From: Roseiarcus sp963782255 | GTDB lineage: Bacteria; Pseudomonadota; Alphaproteobacteria; Rhizobiales; Beijerinckiaceae | DNA: 64,000 bases | Assembly: GCA_963782255.1 (NCBI GenBank) | Contig: CAWAIS010000002.1 | Location: forward strand, 1,364,001 to 1,428,000 | Direction of reading: 5' to 3' | Part shown: positions 1 to 8,595 of the stretch, piece by piece | Layout: each line of letters starts with the position of its first letter | Numbering within the stretch: position 1 is the stretch's first letter | Program-made: the position numbers and the translations under genes | Notes under the pieces: generated by a model | What the model saw: only the letters and a program-made list of their open reading frames with translations | The model's database searches: none | Told to the model about the DNA's origin: nothing

Positions 1-54
1 AGCGCCTGGGCGTTCTTGCGGAAGCCGGGGCGCCGGCCGCGAGCGGGGGCTGAC

Positions 55-945
55 ATGAAGGGCATCATTCTGGCCGGCGGCGCCGGCACTCGCCTCCATC
101 CGATTACGCTCGCGGTCTCGAAGCAGCTTGTCCCCGTCTACGACAAGCCGATGATTTATTACCCGCTGTCGGTCGTGATGCTCGCAGGGATTCGCGACGT
201 GCTCATCATTTCGACCCCGCACGATCTTCCGCTGTTTCGCCGCCTGCTCGGCGACGGCGCGGAATGGGGGATGCGGTTCCAATATGCCGAGCAGGCGGTG
301 CCGAACGGACTGGCTCAGGCGTTCGTCATCGGCGAGTCCTTCATCGACGGCGATCAGGCGATGCTCGTTCTCGGCGACAACATTTTTTATGGCGCAGGCC
401 TCGGCGAGCAGCTTCGCCGCGCCCGCAACCGGGAGCGCGGCGCAACTGTCTTCGCCTACCACGTGCCCGATCCCGAGCGTTACGGCGTGGTGGAATTCGA
501 TCACGACGGGCGCGCGATCTCGATCGAAGAGAAGCCCGCGAAGCCGAAGTCCAACTGGGCGGTCACGGGCCTCTACTTCTATGATTCGAGGGTGGTCGAA
601 GTCGCCAAGGCGCTCAAGCCCTCCGCTCGCGGCGAGTACGAAATCACCGACGTCAACCGCATCTATCTCGAGGGCGGCGCCTTGAACGTGGAGCGCATGG
701 GCCGCGGCTACGCCTGGCTCGACACGGGCACGCCCGATTCCCTGGTCGACGCGGCGAGCTTCGTGCGCACGCTCGAAGCTCGCCAGGGGTTCAAAATCAG
801 CTGCCCGGAGGAAATCGCTTTCGAACAGGGCCTGATTGACGAGGCCCAGTTCGAGGCGATCATCAGGAGATTCGGCAAGAGCAGCTACGGCCACTACCTC
901 CGATCGGTGCTCGACGACCATCGGCAGGCGGCGCGTAGATACTGA
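55..945 (+). CDS. rfbA: glucose-1-phosphate thymidylyltransferase RfbA
   Basis: Makes dTDP-glucose from dTTP and glucose-1-phosphate, the entry step of dTDP-L-rhamnose synthesis for surface polysaccharides; cytoplasmic. The N-terminus carries the nucleotidyltransferase signature GGAGTRLHP, followed by KQLVPVYDKPMIYYPLS, GDNIFYG and EEKPAKPKSNWAVTGLYFYD, all diagnostic of RmlA. Length of 297 residues is normal. The ATG at 55 puts the signature at the very N-terminus; an upstream in-frame ATG at 16 adds only an Arg-rich leader. It is the first gene of the window, so rfbBCD partners, if clustered, lie outside to the left. The next gene is unrelated and 178 bp away. Confidence 0.95.
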   Translation: MKGIILAGGAGTRLHPITLAVSKQLVPVYDKPMIYYPLSVVMLAGIRDVLIISTPHDLPLFRRLLGDGAEWGMRFQYAEQAVPNGLAQAFVIGESFIDGDQAMLVLGDNIFYGAGLGEQLRRARNRERGATVFAYHVPDPERYGVVEFDHDGRAISIEEKPAKPKSNWAVTGLYFYDSRVVEVAKALKPSARGEYEITDVNRIYLEGGALNVERMGRGYAWLDTGTPDSLVDAASFVRTLEARQGFKISCPEEIAFEQGLIDEAQFEAIIRRFGKSSYGHYLRSVLDDHRQAARRY

Positions 946-1122
946 GGCGGAACAGCCAGACGTCCCGCGGACGGCGCGATGAATTGAGGTCGCGAAGGCG
1001 ATGCGCCGAACGAGGTTTCCGCCGCCTCCCTCGCCGCCGTCGCGAGCCCACGATCGGCCGAATTTGCGGCGAGCGCGGCCCGGCGGTAAAATTGACGTTT
1101 CCTGGATAGGAAGGAAAAGGCG

Positions 1123-2097
1123 ATGGCCGAAAAGTCCAGCCCGGATGCGCCGCGCCGAGGTTCGCAGAAGCTCGCTGGCGGCATCGGATTCGACCTCGAT
1201 CGCGTGCGCAAATCGGTCGTCACAATCCAGGCCTCGATTCCCGAAGATGCTTATACGGCGCAGACCTTGGGGGAGCAGCGAGCGGGCAGTGGAGTGGTCA
1301 TCGGCGAGAGCGGCCTCATCCTGACAATCGGCTATATCATCACCGAGGCGGAGACCATTTGGATCGCGAGACATGATGGGCGCGTCATCCCCGGCCACGC
1401 CCTCGCCGTCGATCCGGAGAGCGGCTTCGGGCTCGTTCAGGCGCTCGATCAACTCTCCTGTCCCACCCTTGAACTTGGGCGCTCGGCCGAAGCGAATGTT
1501 GGCGATCCGGTCGCCATCGTCGCCGGCGGCGCCAAGACCGTGCACGCGTCGATTGTCGGGAAACAGGAATTCGCTGGTTACTGGGAATATTATTTGGCCG
1601 AGGCGCTCTTTACCGCGCCCGCTCACCCGTTTTGGGGCGGCGCCGGGGCTATCGACAGCGAGGGCAGGCTTATCGGGATCGGGTCCCTTCATGTCGAGCG
1701 ATTGACCCCGCAGAGCGGCCCGCACGACACGAACATGATTGTGCCGATCGACCTTTTGCCGCCCATTCTCGGCGACCTTTTGGCTCATGGAAGAGTCGGC
1801 AAGCCAACGCGGCCTTGGCTCGGAATCTACTCGGCGGAAAGCGGCGGCGAAATTGTGGTCGCCGCAGTGGCCGATCGGGGCCCGGCGGCGACAGCGGGCT
1901 TGCGCCGCGGCGATATCATCGCCAGCGTGCGTGGGGCGGAAATCGGGGACCTTGGCGATTTCTACCGCAAGGTCTGGAATTGCGGTGCAGCCGGCGTTGA
2001 AGTCCCTATCGAGATCATTCGCGACGGTCGGGCGCTTGGTCTGCGCATTCACTCGGCCGACCGGGCTTCCTTCCTCAGGCGGCCGAAGCTGCAGTAG
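1123..2097 (+). CDS. HtrA/DegP-like protein with lost catalytic triad, PDZ domain
   Basis: A trypsin-like fold followed by one PDZ domain (about residues 226-310, RPWLGIY...GPAATAGLRRGDIIASV), 324 residues. The scaffold aligns with HtrA: GSGVVI, LT-x-x-x-I-I, DPES-x-x-x-L, and GG before the last strand. All three catalytic positions are changed. The His position (TNNHVV in DegP) reads TIGYII with Tyr71; the Asp position reads DPESGFG with Gly101; the nucleophile position (GNSGG) reads PFWGG with Trp171. There is no obvious signal peptide, so it may be cytoplasmic. The start is ATG after AGGAAAAGG. Inferred role: a non-proteolytic chaperone or peptide-binding protein. Distant HtrA homology is certain; function is unknown. 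Confidence 0.8.
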   Translation: MAEKSSPDAPRRGSQKLAGGIGFDLDRVRKSVVTIQASIPEDAYTAQTLGEQRAGSGVVIGESGLILTIGYIITEAETIWIARHDGRVIPGHALAVDPESGFGLVQALDQLSCPTLELGRSAEANVGDPVAIVAGGAKTVHASIVGKQEFAGYWEYYLAEALFTAPAHPFWGGAGAIDSEGRLIGIGSLHVERLTPQSGPHDTNMIVPIDLLPPILGDLLAHGRVGKPTRPWLGIYSAESGGEIVVAAVADRGPAATAGLRRGDIIASVRGAEIGDLGDFYRKVWNCGAAGVEVPIEIIRDGRALGLRIHSADRASFLRRPKLQ

Positions 2098-2143
2098 ACC
2101 AAAGGCGCGCGGACTCCCGCCGTGCTGACGCTCTCATCCGCGA

Positions 2144-2269
2144 GGAGGGAAATTCCAAATCAAGGACGACCCGAAAAGGACCGCCGCCCGTGGCGGTGCG
2201 TCTGTAGCACGTTCTAGGAACGCCGCTTACCTCGCCCTATGACGCATCCTTGATTTGGAGTTCCCCTCC
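2144..2269. repeat. 126-bp element bounded by 23-bp inverted repeats
   Basis: The stretch between the HtrA-like gene and rimO holds no gene. Its main feature is a pair of 23-bp inverted repeats, 2144-2166 and 2247-2269, matching at 21 of 23 positions and centred on AATTCCAAATCAAGGA. An inner GC hairpin (ccgcc...ggcgg) lies near 2180-2200. It could fold as one long stem and act as a bidirectional terminator between convergent genes, or be a small MITE-like element. No target duplication was identified. Confidence 0.6.
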
Positions 2270-2448
2270 TGCCCACGAACTGCGCGACGACAGACTTTCG
2301 TATCACGCAGCGCTTCCTCACTGTCGCAAAGACAAGCATAATCGGTGCAAGTCCGCTGTGACGATCGTCACACTCATGTTACGCAAGCATATTGTCCTAT
2401 CGAAAGATTAGCGCTCGCCGGCCGCTATTCGCCGTACGGCGCGGAGCG

Positions 2449-3792
2449 CTATGTCGCCGTTCCCCACAAGTCGTACGCGTCGGCGCGGTCGATCTTGACG
2501 GTCACGATATCGCCGGCGCGCAAGGGGCGGCGGGTCGCGATGTGGACAGCTCCGTCAATCTGCGGGGCGTCGCCCTTCGTGCGGCCCTTAGCGGCGCGCG
2601 CGCCCCCTTCATCCACAATGACCTCGAAGCGCTTGCCGACCTTGGCCGACAATTTCTTTGCACTGATGGCCTGTTGCCGCGCCATCAAGCGCTTGTAGCG
2701 GCCAGCCTTAATTTCGTCCGGCACGGGAGCGAGGCCGAGATCGTTCGCCGCGGCGCCCGCGACCGGCTCGTATTGAAAGGCGCCGACGCGGTCGAGTCTG
2801 GCTTCATCAAGCCAGTCGATGAGGAGCTGGAAATCGTCCTCCGTCTCGCCCGGGAAGCCGACGATGAAGGTCGATCGAACGGTTATGTCGGGACAGATCG
2901 CGCGCCAGGACCGGATTCGCTCGAGCGTCTTTTCCTGATTGCCCGGCCGGCGCATCGCTTTCAAGACTTTCGGAGAGGCGTGCTGGAAGGGCGTGTCGAT
3001 ATAGGGCAGCACGGCGCCGCCTTTCATCAATGCGATCACCTCGTCGACGTGCGGATAGGGGTAGACGTAGTGCAGCCGCACCCACGCCCCGAGGGCGCCG
3101 AGTTCACGGGCGATGTCGACGAAGCGGGCGGCGACCTCGCGATCGCGCCATCGGCTCGCGGCGTATTTGAGATCGCGGCCGAAGGCGCTCGTGTCCTGCG
3201 AAATGACGAGCAGTTCCTTGACGCCGGCCTTCACCAGCTTCTCTGCCTCCCGCAACACATCGCCAGCCGGGCGAGAGATCAGGTCGCCGCGCAGCTTCGG
3301 AATGATGCAGAACGTGCAGCGATTGTCGCATCCCTCCGAGATTTTGAGATACGCGTAGTGCCGCGGCGTCAACTTCACACCGTGCTCCGGAACGAGGTCG
3401 ACGAACGGATCGTGCGGCGCGGGCGCGGCGTGATGCACCGCCGCCATCACGCTCTCGAACGCCTGCGGGCCGGTGATCGCCGACACGTGCGGGAAAGCGC
3501 CGCGGATCGCGTCGGGCTCGGCGCCCATGCAGCCTGTGACGATGACGCGGCCATTCTCGGCCATCGCCGCGCCGATCGCCTGCAACAACTCCGCCTTGGC
3601 GCTGTCGAGAAAGCCGCAGGTGTTGACGATCACCGCATCGGCGCCGGCGTGGCTGCGCGAGAGCTCGTAGCCTTCGGCGCGCAGCTGCGTCAGGATTCGC
3701 TCGCTGTCGACCAGCGCCTTCGGGCAGCCGAGCGAGACGAACGAGATGCGCGGCGCGGGGCGGCGCCCGTCCGGGGTCGGGAGGTTGGACAT
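2449..3792 (-). CDS. rimO: ribosomal protein S12 methylthiotransferase RimO
   Basis: Radical-SAM enzyme that adds a methylthio group to the conserved aspartate of ribosomal protein S12. The N-terminal UPF0004 domain holds the three cluster cysteines (LGCPK Cys23, VNTCGF Cys59, TGCMGAEP Cys88). The radical-SAM motif is SEGCDNRCTFCIIPKLRG (Cys155, Cys159, Cys162). A C-terminal TRAM domain ends the protein, 447 residues. LGCPK and the S12-type spacing favour RimO over MiaB. The ATG at 3792 was chosen because homology begins just after it; an in-frame ATG 44 codons upstream adds a non-conserved leader. It stands alone, convergent with the gene to the left. Confidence 0.95.
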   Translation of the reverse strand: MSNLPTPDGRRPAPRISFVSLGCPKALVDSERILTQLRAEGYELSRSHAGADAVIVNTCGFLDSAKAELLQAIGAAMAENGRVIVTGCMGAEPDAIRGAFPHVSAITGPQAFESVMAAVHHAAPAPHDPFVDLVPEHGVKLTPRHYAYLKISEGCDNRCTFCIIPKLRGDLISRPAGDVLREAEKLVKAGVKELLVISQDTSAFGRDLKYAASRWRDREVAARFVDIARELGALGAWVRLHYVYPYPHVDEVIALMKGGAVLPYIDTPFQHASPKVLKAMRRPGNQEKTLERIRSWRAICPDITVRSTFIVGFPGETEDDFQLLIDWLDEARLDRVGAFQYEPVAGAAANDLGLAPVPDEIKAGRYKRLMARQQAISAKKLSAKVGKRFEVIVDEGGARAAKGRTKGDAPQIDGAVHIATRRPLRAGDIVTVKIDRADAYDLWGTAT

Positions 3793-4085
3793 TTGGATCC
3801 GATTGCCACGATCTCTCAGCGACGGCAAGGGACCGATCCTGTTGCGGTCAACCAGATTGGTTGGGGACAACGTCGCGTTTGCGCAAATCGCTGCCATCCG
3901 CCGACGGCTTGGCGAACGGGTCAAATCGGCCCCAAATCGTCGCGGTAAAAAGTCTGATTCATCACCCCGTATACCGGGCTCAAGCGTTTCTGACGCGAAC
4001 GAAGTCCATTCGTTGGCTACCCTTTGCGGTTGACTAATCCTTCAATCGGGCACAGCGTATTTTCCGCCGCTAACAGCGTCGCGTT
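3793..4085. other. divergent intergenic region
   Basis: Promoter space between rimO (minus) and the 4086 gene (plus). The only structure seen is a short perfect hairpin, AACGAA (3998-4003) and TTCGTT (4009-4014), with a 5-nt loop. No convincing promoter hexamers or RNA gene were recognised. Confidence 0.4.
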
Positions 4086-4526
4086 ATGAGCGTTCTTTTG
4101 GATATGATCGGCCGTGGTTGGGATAATTTTCTCGCGCGGCCAAATGGTTCTTTGAGTTTGCGATTCTACGTCCAGCCGACGATGGCGGGGCTGTTGGCGC
4201 TGCGCGCCGGCATTCAGGATGCGAGGGAGGGACGGCAGGGCTATCTGTGGGCGATGCTTACACGCCCGGATAGGCGTCTGCAGTTGCTCCACGAGGGCTG
4301 GCGGGGAGCGATGACGCCGTTCCTCCTGGCGATCGTGCTCGACCTCGTCTATCAGCTCATCACAGCCAAGTTTGTCTACCCGCTGGAGCTCGTGTTTACG
4401 GCGACTTTGCTGGCGCTCGTCCCCTACGCCTTGTTGCGAGGAACCTTCAATCGCCTCGCGCGCCTGTTCTTGCCGGCCGCTCGGCCGCCGCCGGTCGGAC
4501 CAGCCAACGACAGAAGCATTTCCTGA
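4086..4526 (+). CDS. small membrane protein of unknown function
   Basis: 146 residues with an amphipathic N-terminal half and two adjacent hydrophobic segments near residues 78-97 and 100-120 (MTPFLLAIVLDLVYQLI and LELVFTATLLALVPYALL). The tail is Pro-rich. No enzyme motif is visible. It starts a run of same-strand genes leading to a DyP-type peroxidase, with only 29 bp to the next gene, so co-transcription is likely. The family was not recognised. Confidence 0.7.
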   Translation: MSVLLDMIGRGWDNFLARPNGSLSLRFYVQPTMAGLLALRAGIQDAREGRQGYLWAMLTRPDRRLQLLHEGWRGAMTPFLLAIVLDLVYQLITAKFVYPLELVFTATLLALVPYALLRGTFNRLARLFLPAARPPPVGPANDRSIS

Positions 4527-4555
4527 GGAAACACATCAAGGAAGGGCCAACTTAA

Positions 4556-5128
4556 ATGTCGAGCGAATCCAAGACACAGGACTGGTCGAAGCCGGCGGCG
4601 ATGGCGATCCCCAAGGGAGGGTACTTTGAGGACAAGGTGGAGCAGGGGCGTTACGGGCCCATCTTTCCCAAGACCCCGGCTTGCTACGGCTTCTCGATTC
4701 TGGCGAAAATAATCCCAGGCCGTGAGGACGTCTTCTACAAATACGCCAAAGACATCGAAAATACGATCGCGGCGCAACCGGACGCCCTGGCTGTTTTGCA
4801 GCTGCATTACCTGCGCTGGGTGCTCTTTCCCATCAAAGGGGACACCTACTTCATGTACCAGGGCATTTTCGACACCGATTTCGACAAGTATACCGAAGAC
4901 GCGGTGACGCTGTTCGGCATCACCGGCCTCAGGACGGTGTTCGAGAATCTCGAGGGTTTCCCGATGGACTGGCAGACAAACCCCGCCGCTTTCGTCAAGT
5001 TTGTCCGCGATCACCAATGCCCGAGCTTCCTCGAATATGCTGAATATCCGTTTGTGAGCGCCACCGAAGTCAAAAAGGCCCTCAAACTGAAGGCCGCGTT
5101 CTCGACCATGCTCGACCAGATGCAATGA
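4556..5128 (+). CDS. conserved protein, possible ferredoxin-like fold, peroxidase-associated
   Basis: 190 residues, soluble, no signal peptide. Contains IIPGREDVFYKYAKDIE and LHYLRWVLFP, then YFMYQGIFDTDFDKY. That alternation of a short strand, a helix starting with a G-R-E turn and a strand resembles the antibody-monooxygenase or DyP-type ferredoxin-like fold. The two histidines, in LHYLRW and RDHQC, are not obvious haem ligands. It lies two genes upstream of the DyP peroxidase on the same strand. Inferred: an accessory or substrate-handling partner; no catalytic function is claimed. Confidence 0.65.
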   Translation: MSSESKTQDWSKPAAMAIPKGGYFEDKVEQGRYGPIFPKTPACYGFSILAKIIPGREDVFYKYAKDIENTIAAQPDALAVLQLHYLRWVLFPIKGDTYFMYQGIFDTDFDKYTEDAVTLFGITGLRTVFENLEGFPMDWQTNPAAFVKFVRDHQCPSFLEYAEYPFVSATEVKKALKLKAAFSTMLDQMQ

Positions 5129-5261
5129 TTCTTAGGGGCAATCCGACATTTGCTTGCTTCCGCCCGGGAGTTGTCGGTCGCGGGTTATCACTCGGTGACG
5201 GCGTGAGTTTTGTTTCGGTCGCGGACCCGGGCGGCGGCCCTGGCGCGACTGGAGGATGATC

Positions 5262-5664
5262 GTGGCTGGCAAACCCCCCGAAAGAAATCCAGACCCTTAT
5301 CGACAATCACATCAACGCTTTCAACACCCAGAAGATTGAGCTTTTCCTCAGTGTTTTTGGAGACACCGCCATCATCATTGATGGCATCGCACCTTATCGC
5401 TGGTTGAACCCGAATGCTCCGGCCAATTGGCTTGCTGACGTAGAAAAGTGGCGTCAGAACCTCGGGGTCTCGCACGAGCACCTGTCGTATGAGATGGGGT
5501 TCTGGAACATGGAGGACTCCTATGCGTACGCGGTCGTCGCGGGGACCCTTGCGGTAACGATCAAGGGCCAAACCGTGGCGCGGACCGGCACCCTCGCATA
5601 TACGTTTTCAAAGCACGGCGATGAGTGGAAGATCGACGCACAGGCGTGGGGGCGGACGTCGTAA
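5262..5664 (+). pseudogene. SnoaL/NTF2-like protein, frameshifted in a C6 run
   Basis: The region encodes a SnoaL-like (NTF2 fold) protein of about 133 residues: KEIQTLIDNHINAFNTQKIE, then GDTAIIIDG, LSYEMGFWN and a C-terminal GDEWKIDAQAWGRTS. The likely GTG start at 5262 sits six bases after GGAGG (5251-5255), but the frame shifts in a run of six C (5274-5279); removing one C joins start and body. Either a sequencing error or a real frame break. A start at TTG 5404 would give only the C-terminal 86 residues. SnoaL-like proteins are small isomerases, hydrolases or binding proteins; the substrate here is unknown. It lies between the ferredoxin-fold-like gene and the peroxidase. Confidence 0.7.
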
Positions 5665-5702
5665 AGCGTGCAAGCGCCAACGAGGGACAAAGGAACGTCG
5701 CG

Positions 5703-7034
5703 ATGCTTGAATTCGACGACATCCAGCACATCCTGCTGACGCGCGCTCCGGCGCTCACGGCTCGATACGAATTTCTGTCGTTTCGCGACCGAGCCGGCGG
5801 CCGTGCCTGGACAGCGGCGATCAAAGAGACGATTCATTCGGCGGCGTCGATGCGCGCCGGCGTCGACGGGGACAAGCGCTGGGTGACGGCGGCTTTCACC
5901 TGGAACGGCTTCAGCGCGCTCGGACTGGACGAAGCTTCGCTTGCGTCGTTTCCGGAGGAGTTCAGGCAGGGCATGGCGGCGCGGGCGGAGATGCTCGGCG
6001 ATGACGGCTTGAACGCCCCCGAACATTGGGTCGGCGGGCTCGCGAGCACTGACTTGCATGCGCTCGTCATTCTCTTTGCGCGGGATAAGGCGGAGCAGGA
6101 GCGGTGCGTCGCGGAGCACGAGAAGCTCATCGCCGGCTGCCCCGGCGTCGAGGTCCTCTCGGTCCTCGACCTCGAGGCCATTCCGCCGTTCGGCTACGCG
6201 CATGAGCATTTCGGCTATCGCGACAGGTTGTCGGAGCCGGCCATCGAGGGAAACGGCGTCGAACCGACGCCCGGAACCGGCGAGCCGCTAAAGCCGGGCG
6301 AGTTCATCCTGGGCTATCCCGACGAATACAGCGTCATAGCTGACAGCCCGCAGCCCGAAATTCTGGCGCGGAACGGCAGCTACATGGCCTACCGGCGGCT
6401 CGAGGAGCACGTGGGGAAGTTTCGCGAGTTTCTCCGGCAGCACGGCGACACTGCGGAGGAGCAGGAACTGATCGCGGCCAAGTTGATGGGGCGCTGGCGC
6501 AGCGGCGCGCCGCTCGTGCTCGCGCCGGAAAAAGACGATCCGGCGCTCGGCGCAGACGCGCAACGCAACAACGATTTCACCTACAAGGAGATGGACCCGC
6601 ACGGCTACGCGGTCCCGCTTGGCTCGCACATTCGCCGGATGAATCCTCGCGACACGGGCCACAACATGAACCGGCGCCGGATGATTCGGCGCGGGGCGCC
6701 GTACGGGCCTCCTCTGCCGGAAGGCGCGCCAGACGACGGGACCGAGCGCGGGATCGCCGCCTTCGTCATCTGCGCGAGCCTCATCCGCCAGTTCGAGTTC
6801 GCGCAGAACGTCTGGATCAACGACCGGAACTTCAACGAGCTTGGCAACGAACGCGACCCGATCATCGGCGCCCACGACGGGACGCTGGAGTACAAGATTC
6901 CCAAGCGCCCCATTCGCAGGAAAATCGTCGGCTTGCCGGCTTTCACTACGCTGAGAGGCGGCGCGTATTTCTTTCTCCCGGGCCTCAAGGCGCTTGGCTT
7001 TCTCGCCTCGCTGAACGAACAAGGCCGGGCCTGA
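5703..7034 (+). CDS. DyP-type (dye-decolourising) haem peroxidase
   Basis: Haem peroxidase of the DyP superfamily, 443 residues, no Tat or Sec signal seen. The distal motif, usually GxxDG, is HFGYRDRLSEPAIEG: the catalytic aspartate (Asp174) is present but the second glycine is Arg175. The proximal haem ligand region SHIRRMNPRD (His309) is intact, as is the C-terminal RGGAYFFLPG. The ATG at 5703 follows AAGGA; an upstream in-frame ATG would extend into the SnoaL-like gene. Many DyPs act on dyes or lignin-like phenolics or are loaded into encapsulins; no encapsulin gene is in the window. Neighbouring small proteins and an outer-membrane barrel suggest a dedicated oxidative pathway. Confidence 0.88.
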   Translation: MLEFDDIQHILLTRAPALTARYEFLSFRDRAGGRAWTAAIKETIHSAASMRAGVDGDKRWVTAAFTWNGFSALGLDEASLASFPEEFRQGMAARAEMLGDDGLNAPEHWVGGLASTDLHALVILFARDKAEQERCVAEHEKLIAGCPGVEVLSVLDLEAIPPFGYAHEHFGYRDRLSEPAIEGNGVEPTPGTGEPLKPGEFILGYPDEYSVIADSPQPEILARNGSYMAYRRLEEHVGKFREFLRQHGDTAEEQELIAAKLMGRWRSGAPLVLAPEKDDPALGADAQRNNDFTYKEMDPHGYAVPLGSHIRRMNPRDTGHNMNRRRMIRRGAPYGPPLPEGAPDDGTERGIAAFVICASLIRQFEFAQNVWINDRNFNELGNERDPIIGAHDGTLEYKIPKRPIRRKIVGLPAFTTLRGGAYFFLPGLKALGFLASLNEQGRA

Positions 7035-7063
7035 GCCGCGAGCGCAACAAAGGGGAGAATTCC

Positions 7064-8077
7064 ATGTCAGCGCAAGCTTCCGCCCGGACGTACAATCAGG
7101 ATCACATTGCGCGCAAATATACGCCGGGCAAGCGGCGCGTGAGCATCTACTGGACATGGAGCTACCCGTGGGAGTCGCAGCGCGACCTTGCGGAGATGGA
7201 CAATCGATTCTCGACGATGACGGAAGTTCGCCGCGTCGCCTGGCCGGCCTACGAGACAGAGGAATGGAGCGCCGCGCAGTTCCTTCAGGGCATCGCGGGA
7301 ACACTCGAGCTGTTTCACCGCTCGACGCTCAGTTTCCAGAAGATCGCCGGCGAAACGACGGACCATCCGGTCGCCGTCTTCCAGCGCATCGACCAGGCCG
7401 GATACAAGCTGCCGATCGATGAACGCATTCTCGCTGACGCCGACACGCTGATGGTGTTCGGACTCGATCATATTGTCGCCGAACAGGAGGCGGCGCCGGA
7501 GGAGATCGCCGCGATCCGCGAATGGTTGAAGCGGGACGGCGCCTGTCTCCTGCTTGCGCCCCATCATGACGTTGGCTTCACAAGCGACATGAAGCAACGC
7601 CAGGTGGAATATCTGCACCACGGCGACCCGCTCGTGCCTCGCCAGCAGCGGTTTGGGCAGTATACGCGCTCATTGATGAAGGGGCTTGGCGTTCCCGTAC
7701 ACAACACCTACGGCCTTCGGCCGGCGCTCGTGAGAGGCACAAACGAAATCGCTCCGCTCACGCCCTTCCACGACCTCGACAGCCTTGGCCTCCTGCGGAA
7801 CGTCCCGACCCTCAACTTCCACCCGCATCTGCCGCATTATGCACTGACAGGAGGCGCGGACTCCGTTCAGGTGCTCGCACGGCAGCCGATCGACCTCGAA
7901 CGCCCGCATCCTTTCACAGAGGCGGGCGCCAGGGAGTTCAACTGCCTCTTGTGGATGCCGCCGAACGATGAGAGGGCCGGAGACATCGTTCTGGTCAATT
8001 CCACCAATTTCACCACACTCTTTGGCGGCACGCAGAGTCTTGAGACCTTCTGGAGGAATCTCGCGGCGATGAGATGA
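7064..8077 (+). CDS. uncharacterised protein with a class I amidotransferase-like core
   Basis: 337 residues, preceded by a strong ribosome binding site (AAAGGGGAG) 29 bp after the peroxidase, so surely co-transcribed with it. The N-terminal half has YWTWSYPWESQRD and RRVAWPAYETEEW. The middle (about residues 120-175: ADTLMVFGLDH, then REWLKRDGACLLLAPHHDV) looks like the strand-helix pattern of ThuA/class I glutamine-amidotransferase folds, but no nucleophilic Cys-His-Glu triad is evident. Histidines are frequent (HHDVGF, LHHGD, FHPHLPHY), so metal binding is possible. Family not recognised. Confidence 0.6.
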   Translation: MSAQASARTYNQDHIARKYTPGKRRVSIYWTWSYPWESQRDLAEMDNRFSTMTEVRRVAWPAYETEEWSAAQFLQGIAGTLELFHRSTLSFQKIAGETTDHPVAVFQRIDQAGYKLPIDERILADADTLMVFGLDHIVAEQEAAPEEIAAIREWLKRDGACLLLAPHHDVGFTSDMKQRQVEYLHHGDPLVPRQQRFGQYTRSLMKGLGVPVHNTYGLRPALVRGTNEIAPLTPFHDLDSLGLLRNVPTLNFHPHLPHYALTGGADSVQVLARQPIDLERPHPFTEAGAREFNCLLWMPPNDERAGDIVLVNSTNFTTLFGGTQSLETFWRNLAAMR

Positions 8078-8121
8078 GCGGAGTTCGTGGCGATGGGGCG
8101 CTTGACCGTAGTGAGTTGAAG

Positions 8122-8562
8122 ATGTTCACTTTTAAAACAGCCATTCTTACGTTCTCGATGGCGCTTGGGCCGTTCGCTTTTGATTCTGTCTCCGCTGAGG
8201 AATGCCTGACGACCCCGCAACAGCTAGTAGAAAAGAAGGTGGGCGACAGGTGGAAGGAGTTACGTCAAAAAGACAACCAGCCCCTCTTCCTGACTATAAG
8301 TGCGGGGCAAGGGAACGAGCTACAATTTGTTGGCAAGAAGCCCGATGGAAGCATCTGGATCAGTGGCTTGATGAGCATCTGTTCATACGCAGGAAACAAT
8401 TACCAGGTTAAGGTCAATCGTATTGACATAGCCCCCTTGTTTGTTGGCCTGAAATTAAGGGGAATGTCAGACACAATTCCCGCAGGCAGTTCATACCTTA
8501 AATTCGGGGCAGGTAAACATTGTGGGAATCCCGATCCGTGTATCGAATTCTTCAAGGAATGA
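8122..8562 (+). CDS. small secreted protein of unknown function
   Basis: 146 residues. The start at 8122 gives a clear Sec signal peptide (TFKTAILTFSMALGPFAF, cleavage about VSAEE). The mature part has four cysteines (ECLTTP, SICSYAG, KHCGNPDPCIEF), compatible with two disulphides in the periplasm. An alternative upstream start at 8074 would overlap the previous stop but bury the signal. Base composition is clearly lower in GC than its neighbours, hinting at acquisition. It follows the peroxidase cluster on the same strand. Function unknown. Confidence 0.6.
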   Translation: MFTFKTAILTFSMALGPFAFDSVSAEECLTTPQQLVEKKVGDRWKELRQKDNQPLFLTISAGQGNELQFVGKKPDGSIWISGLMSICSYAGNNYQVKVNRIDIAPLFVGLKLRGMSDTIPAGSSYLKFGAGKHCGNPDPCIEFFKE

Positions 8563-8595
8563 CGCCTGTCGTCTTCGCCGCATAAGTGGCGTGTT

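Noticed and set aside
2392..3948. Long plus-strand open frame opposite rimO
   Set aside because: It is the antisense shadow of rimO; no domain, no ribosome binding site, and Arg/Asp/Ala-rich composition typical of reversed GC-rich coding.
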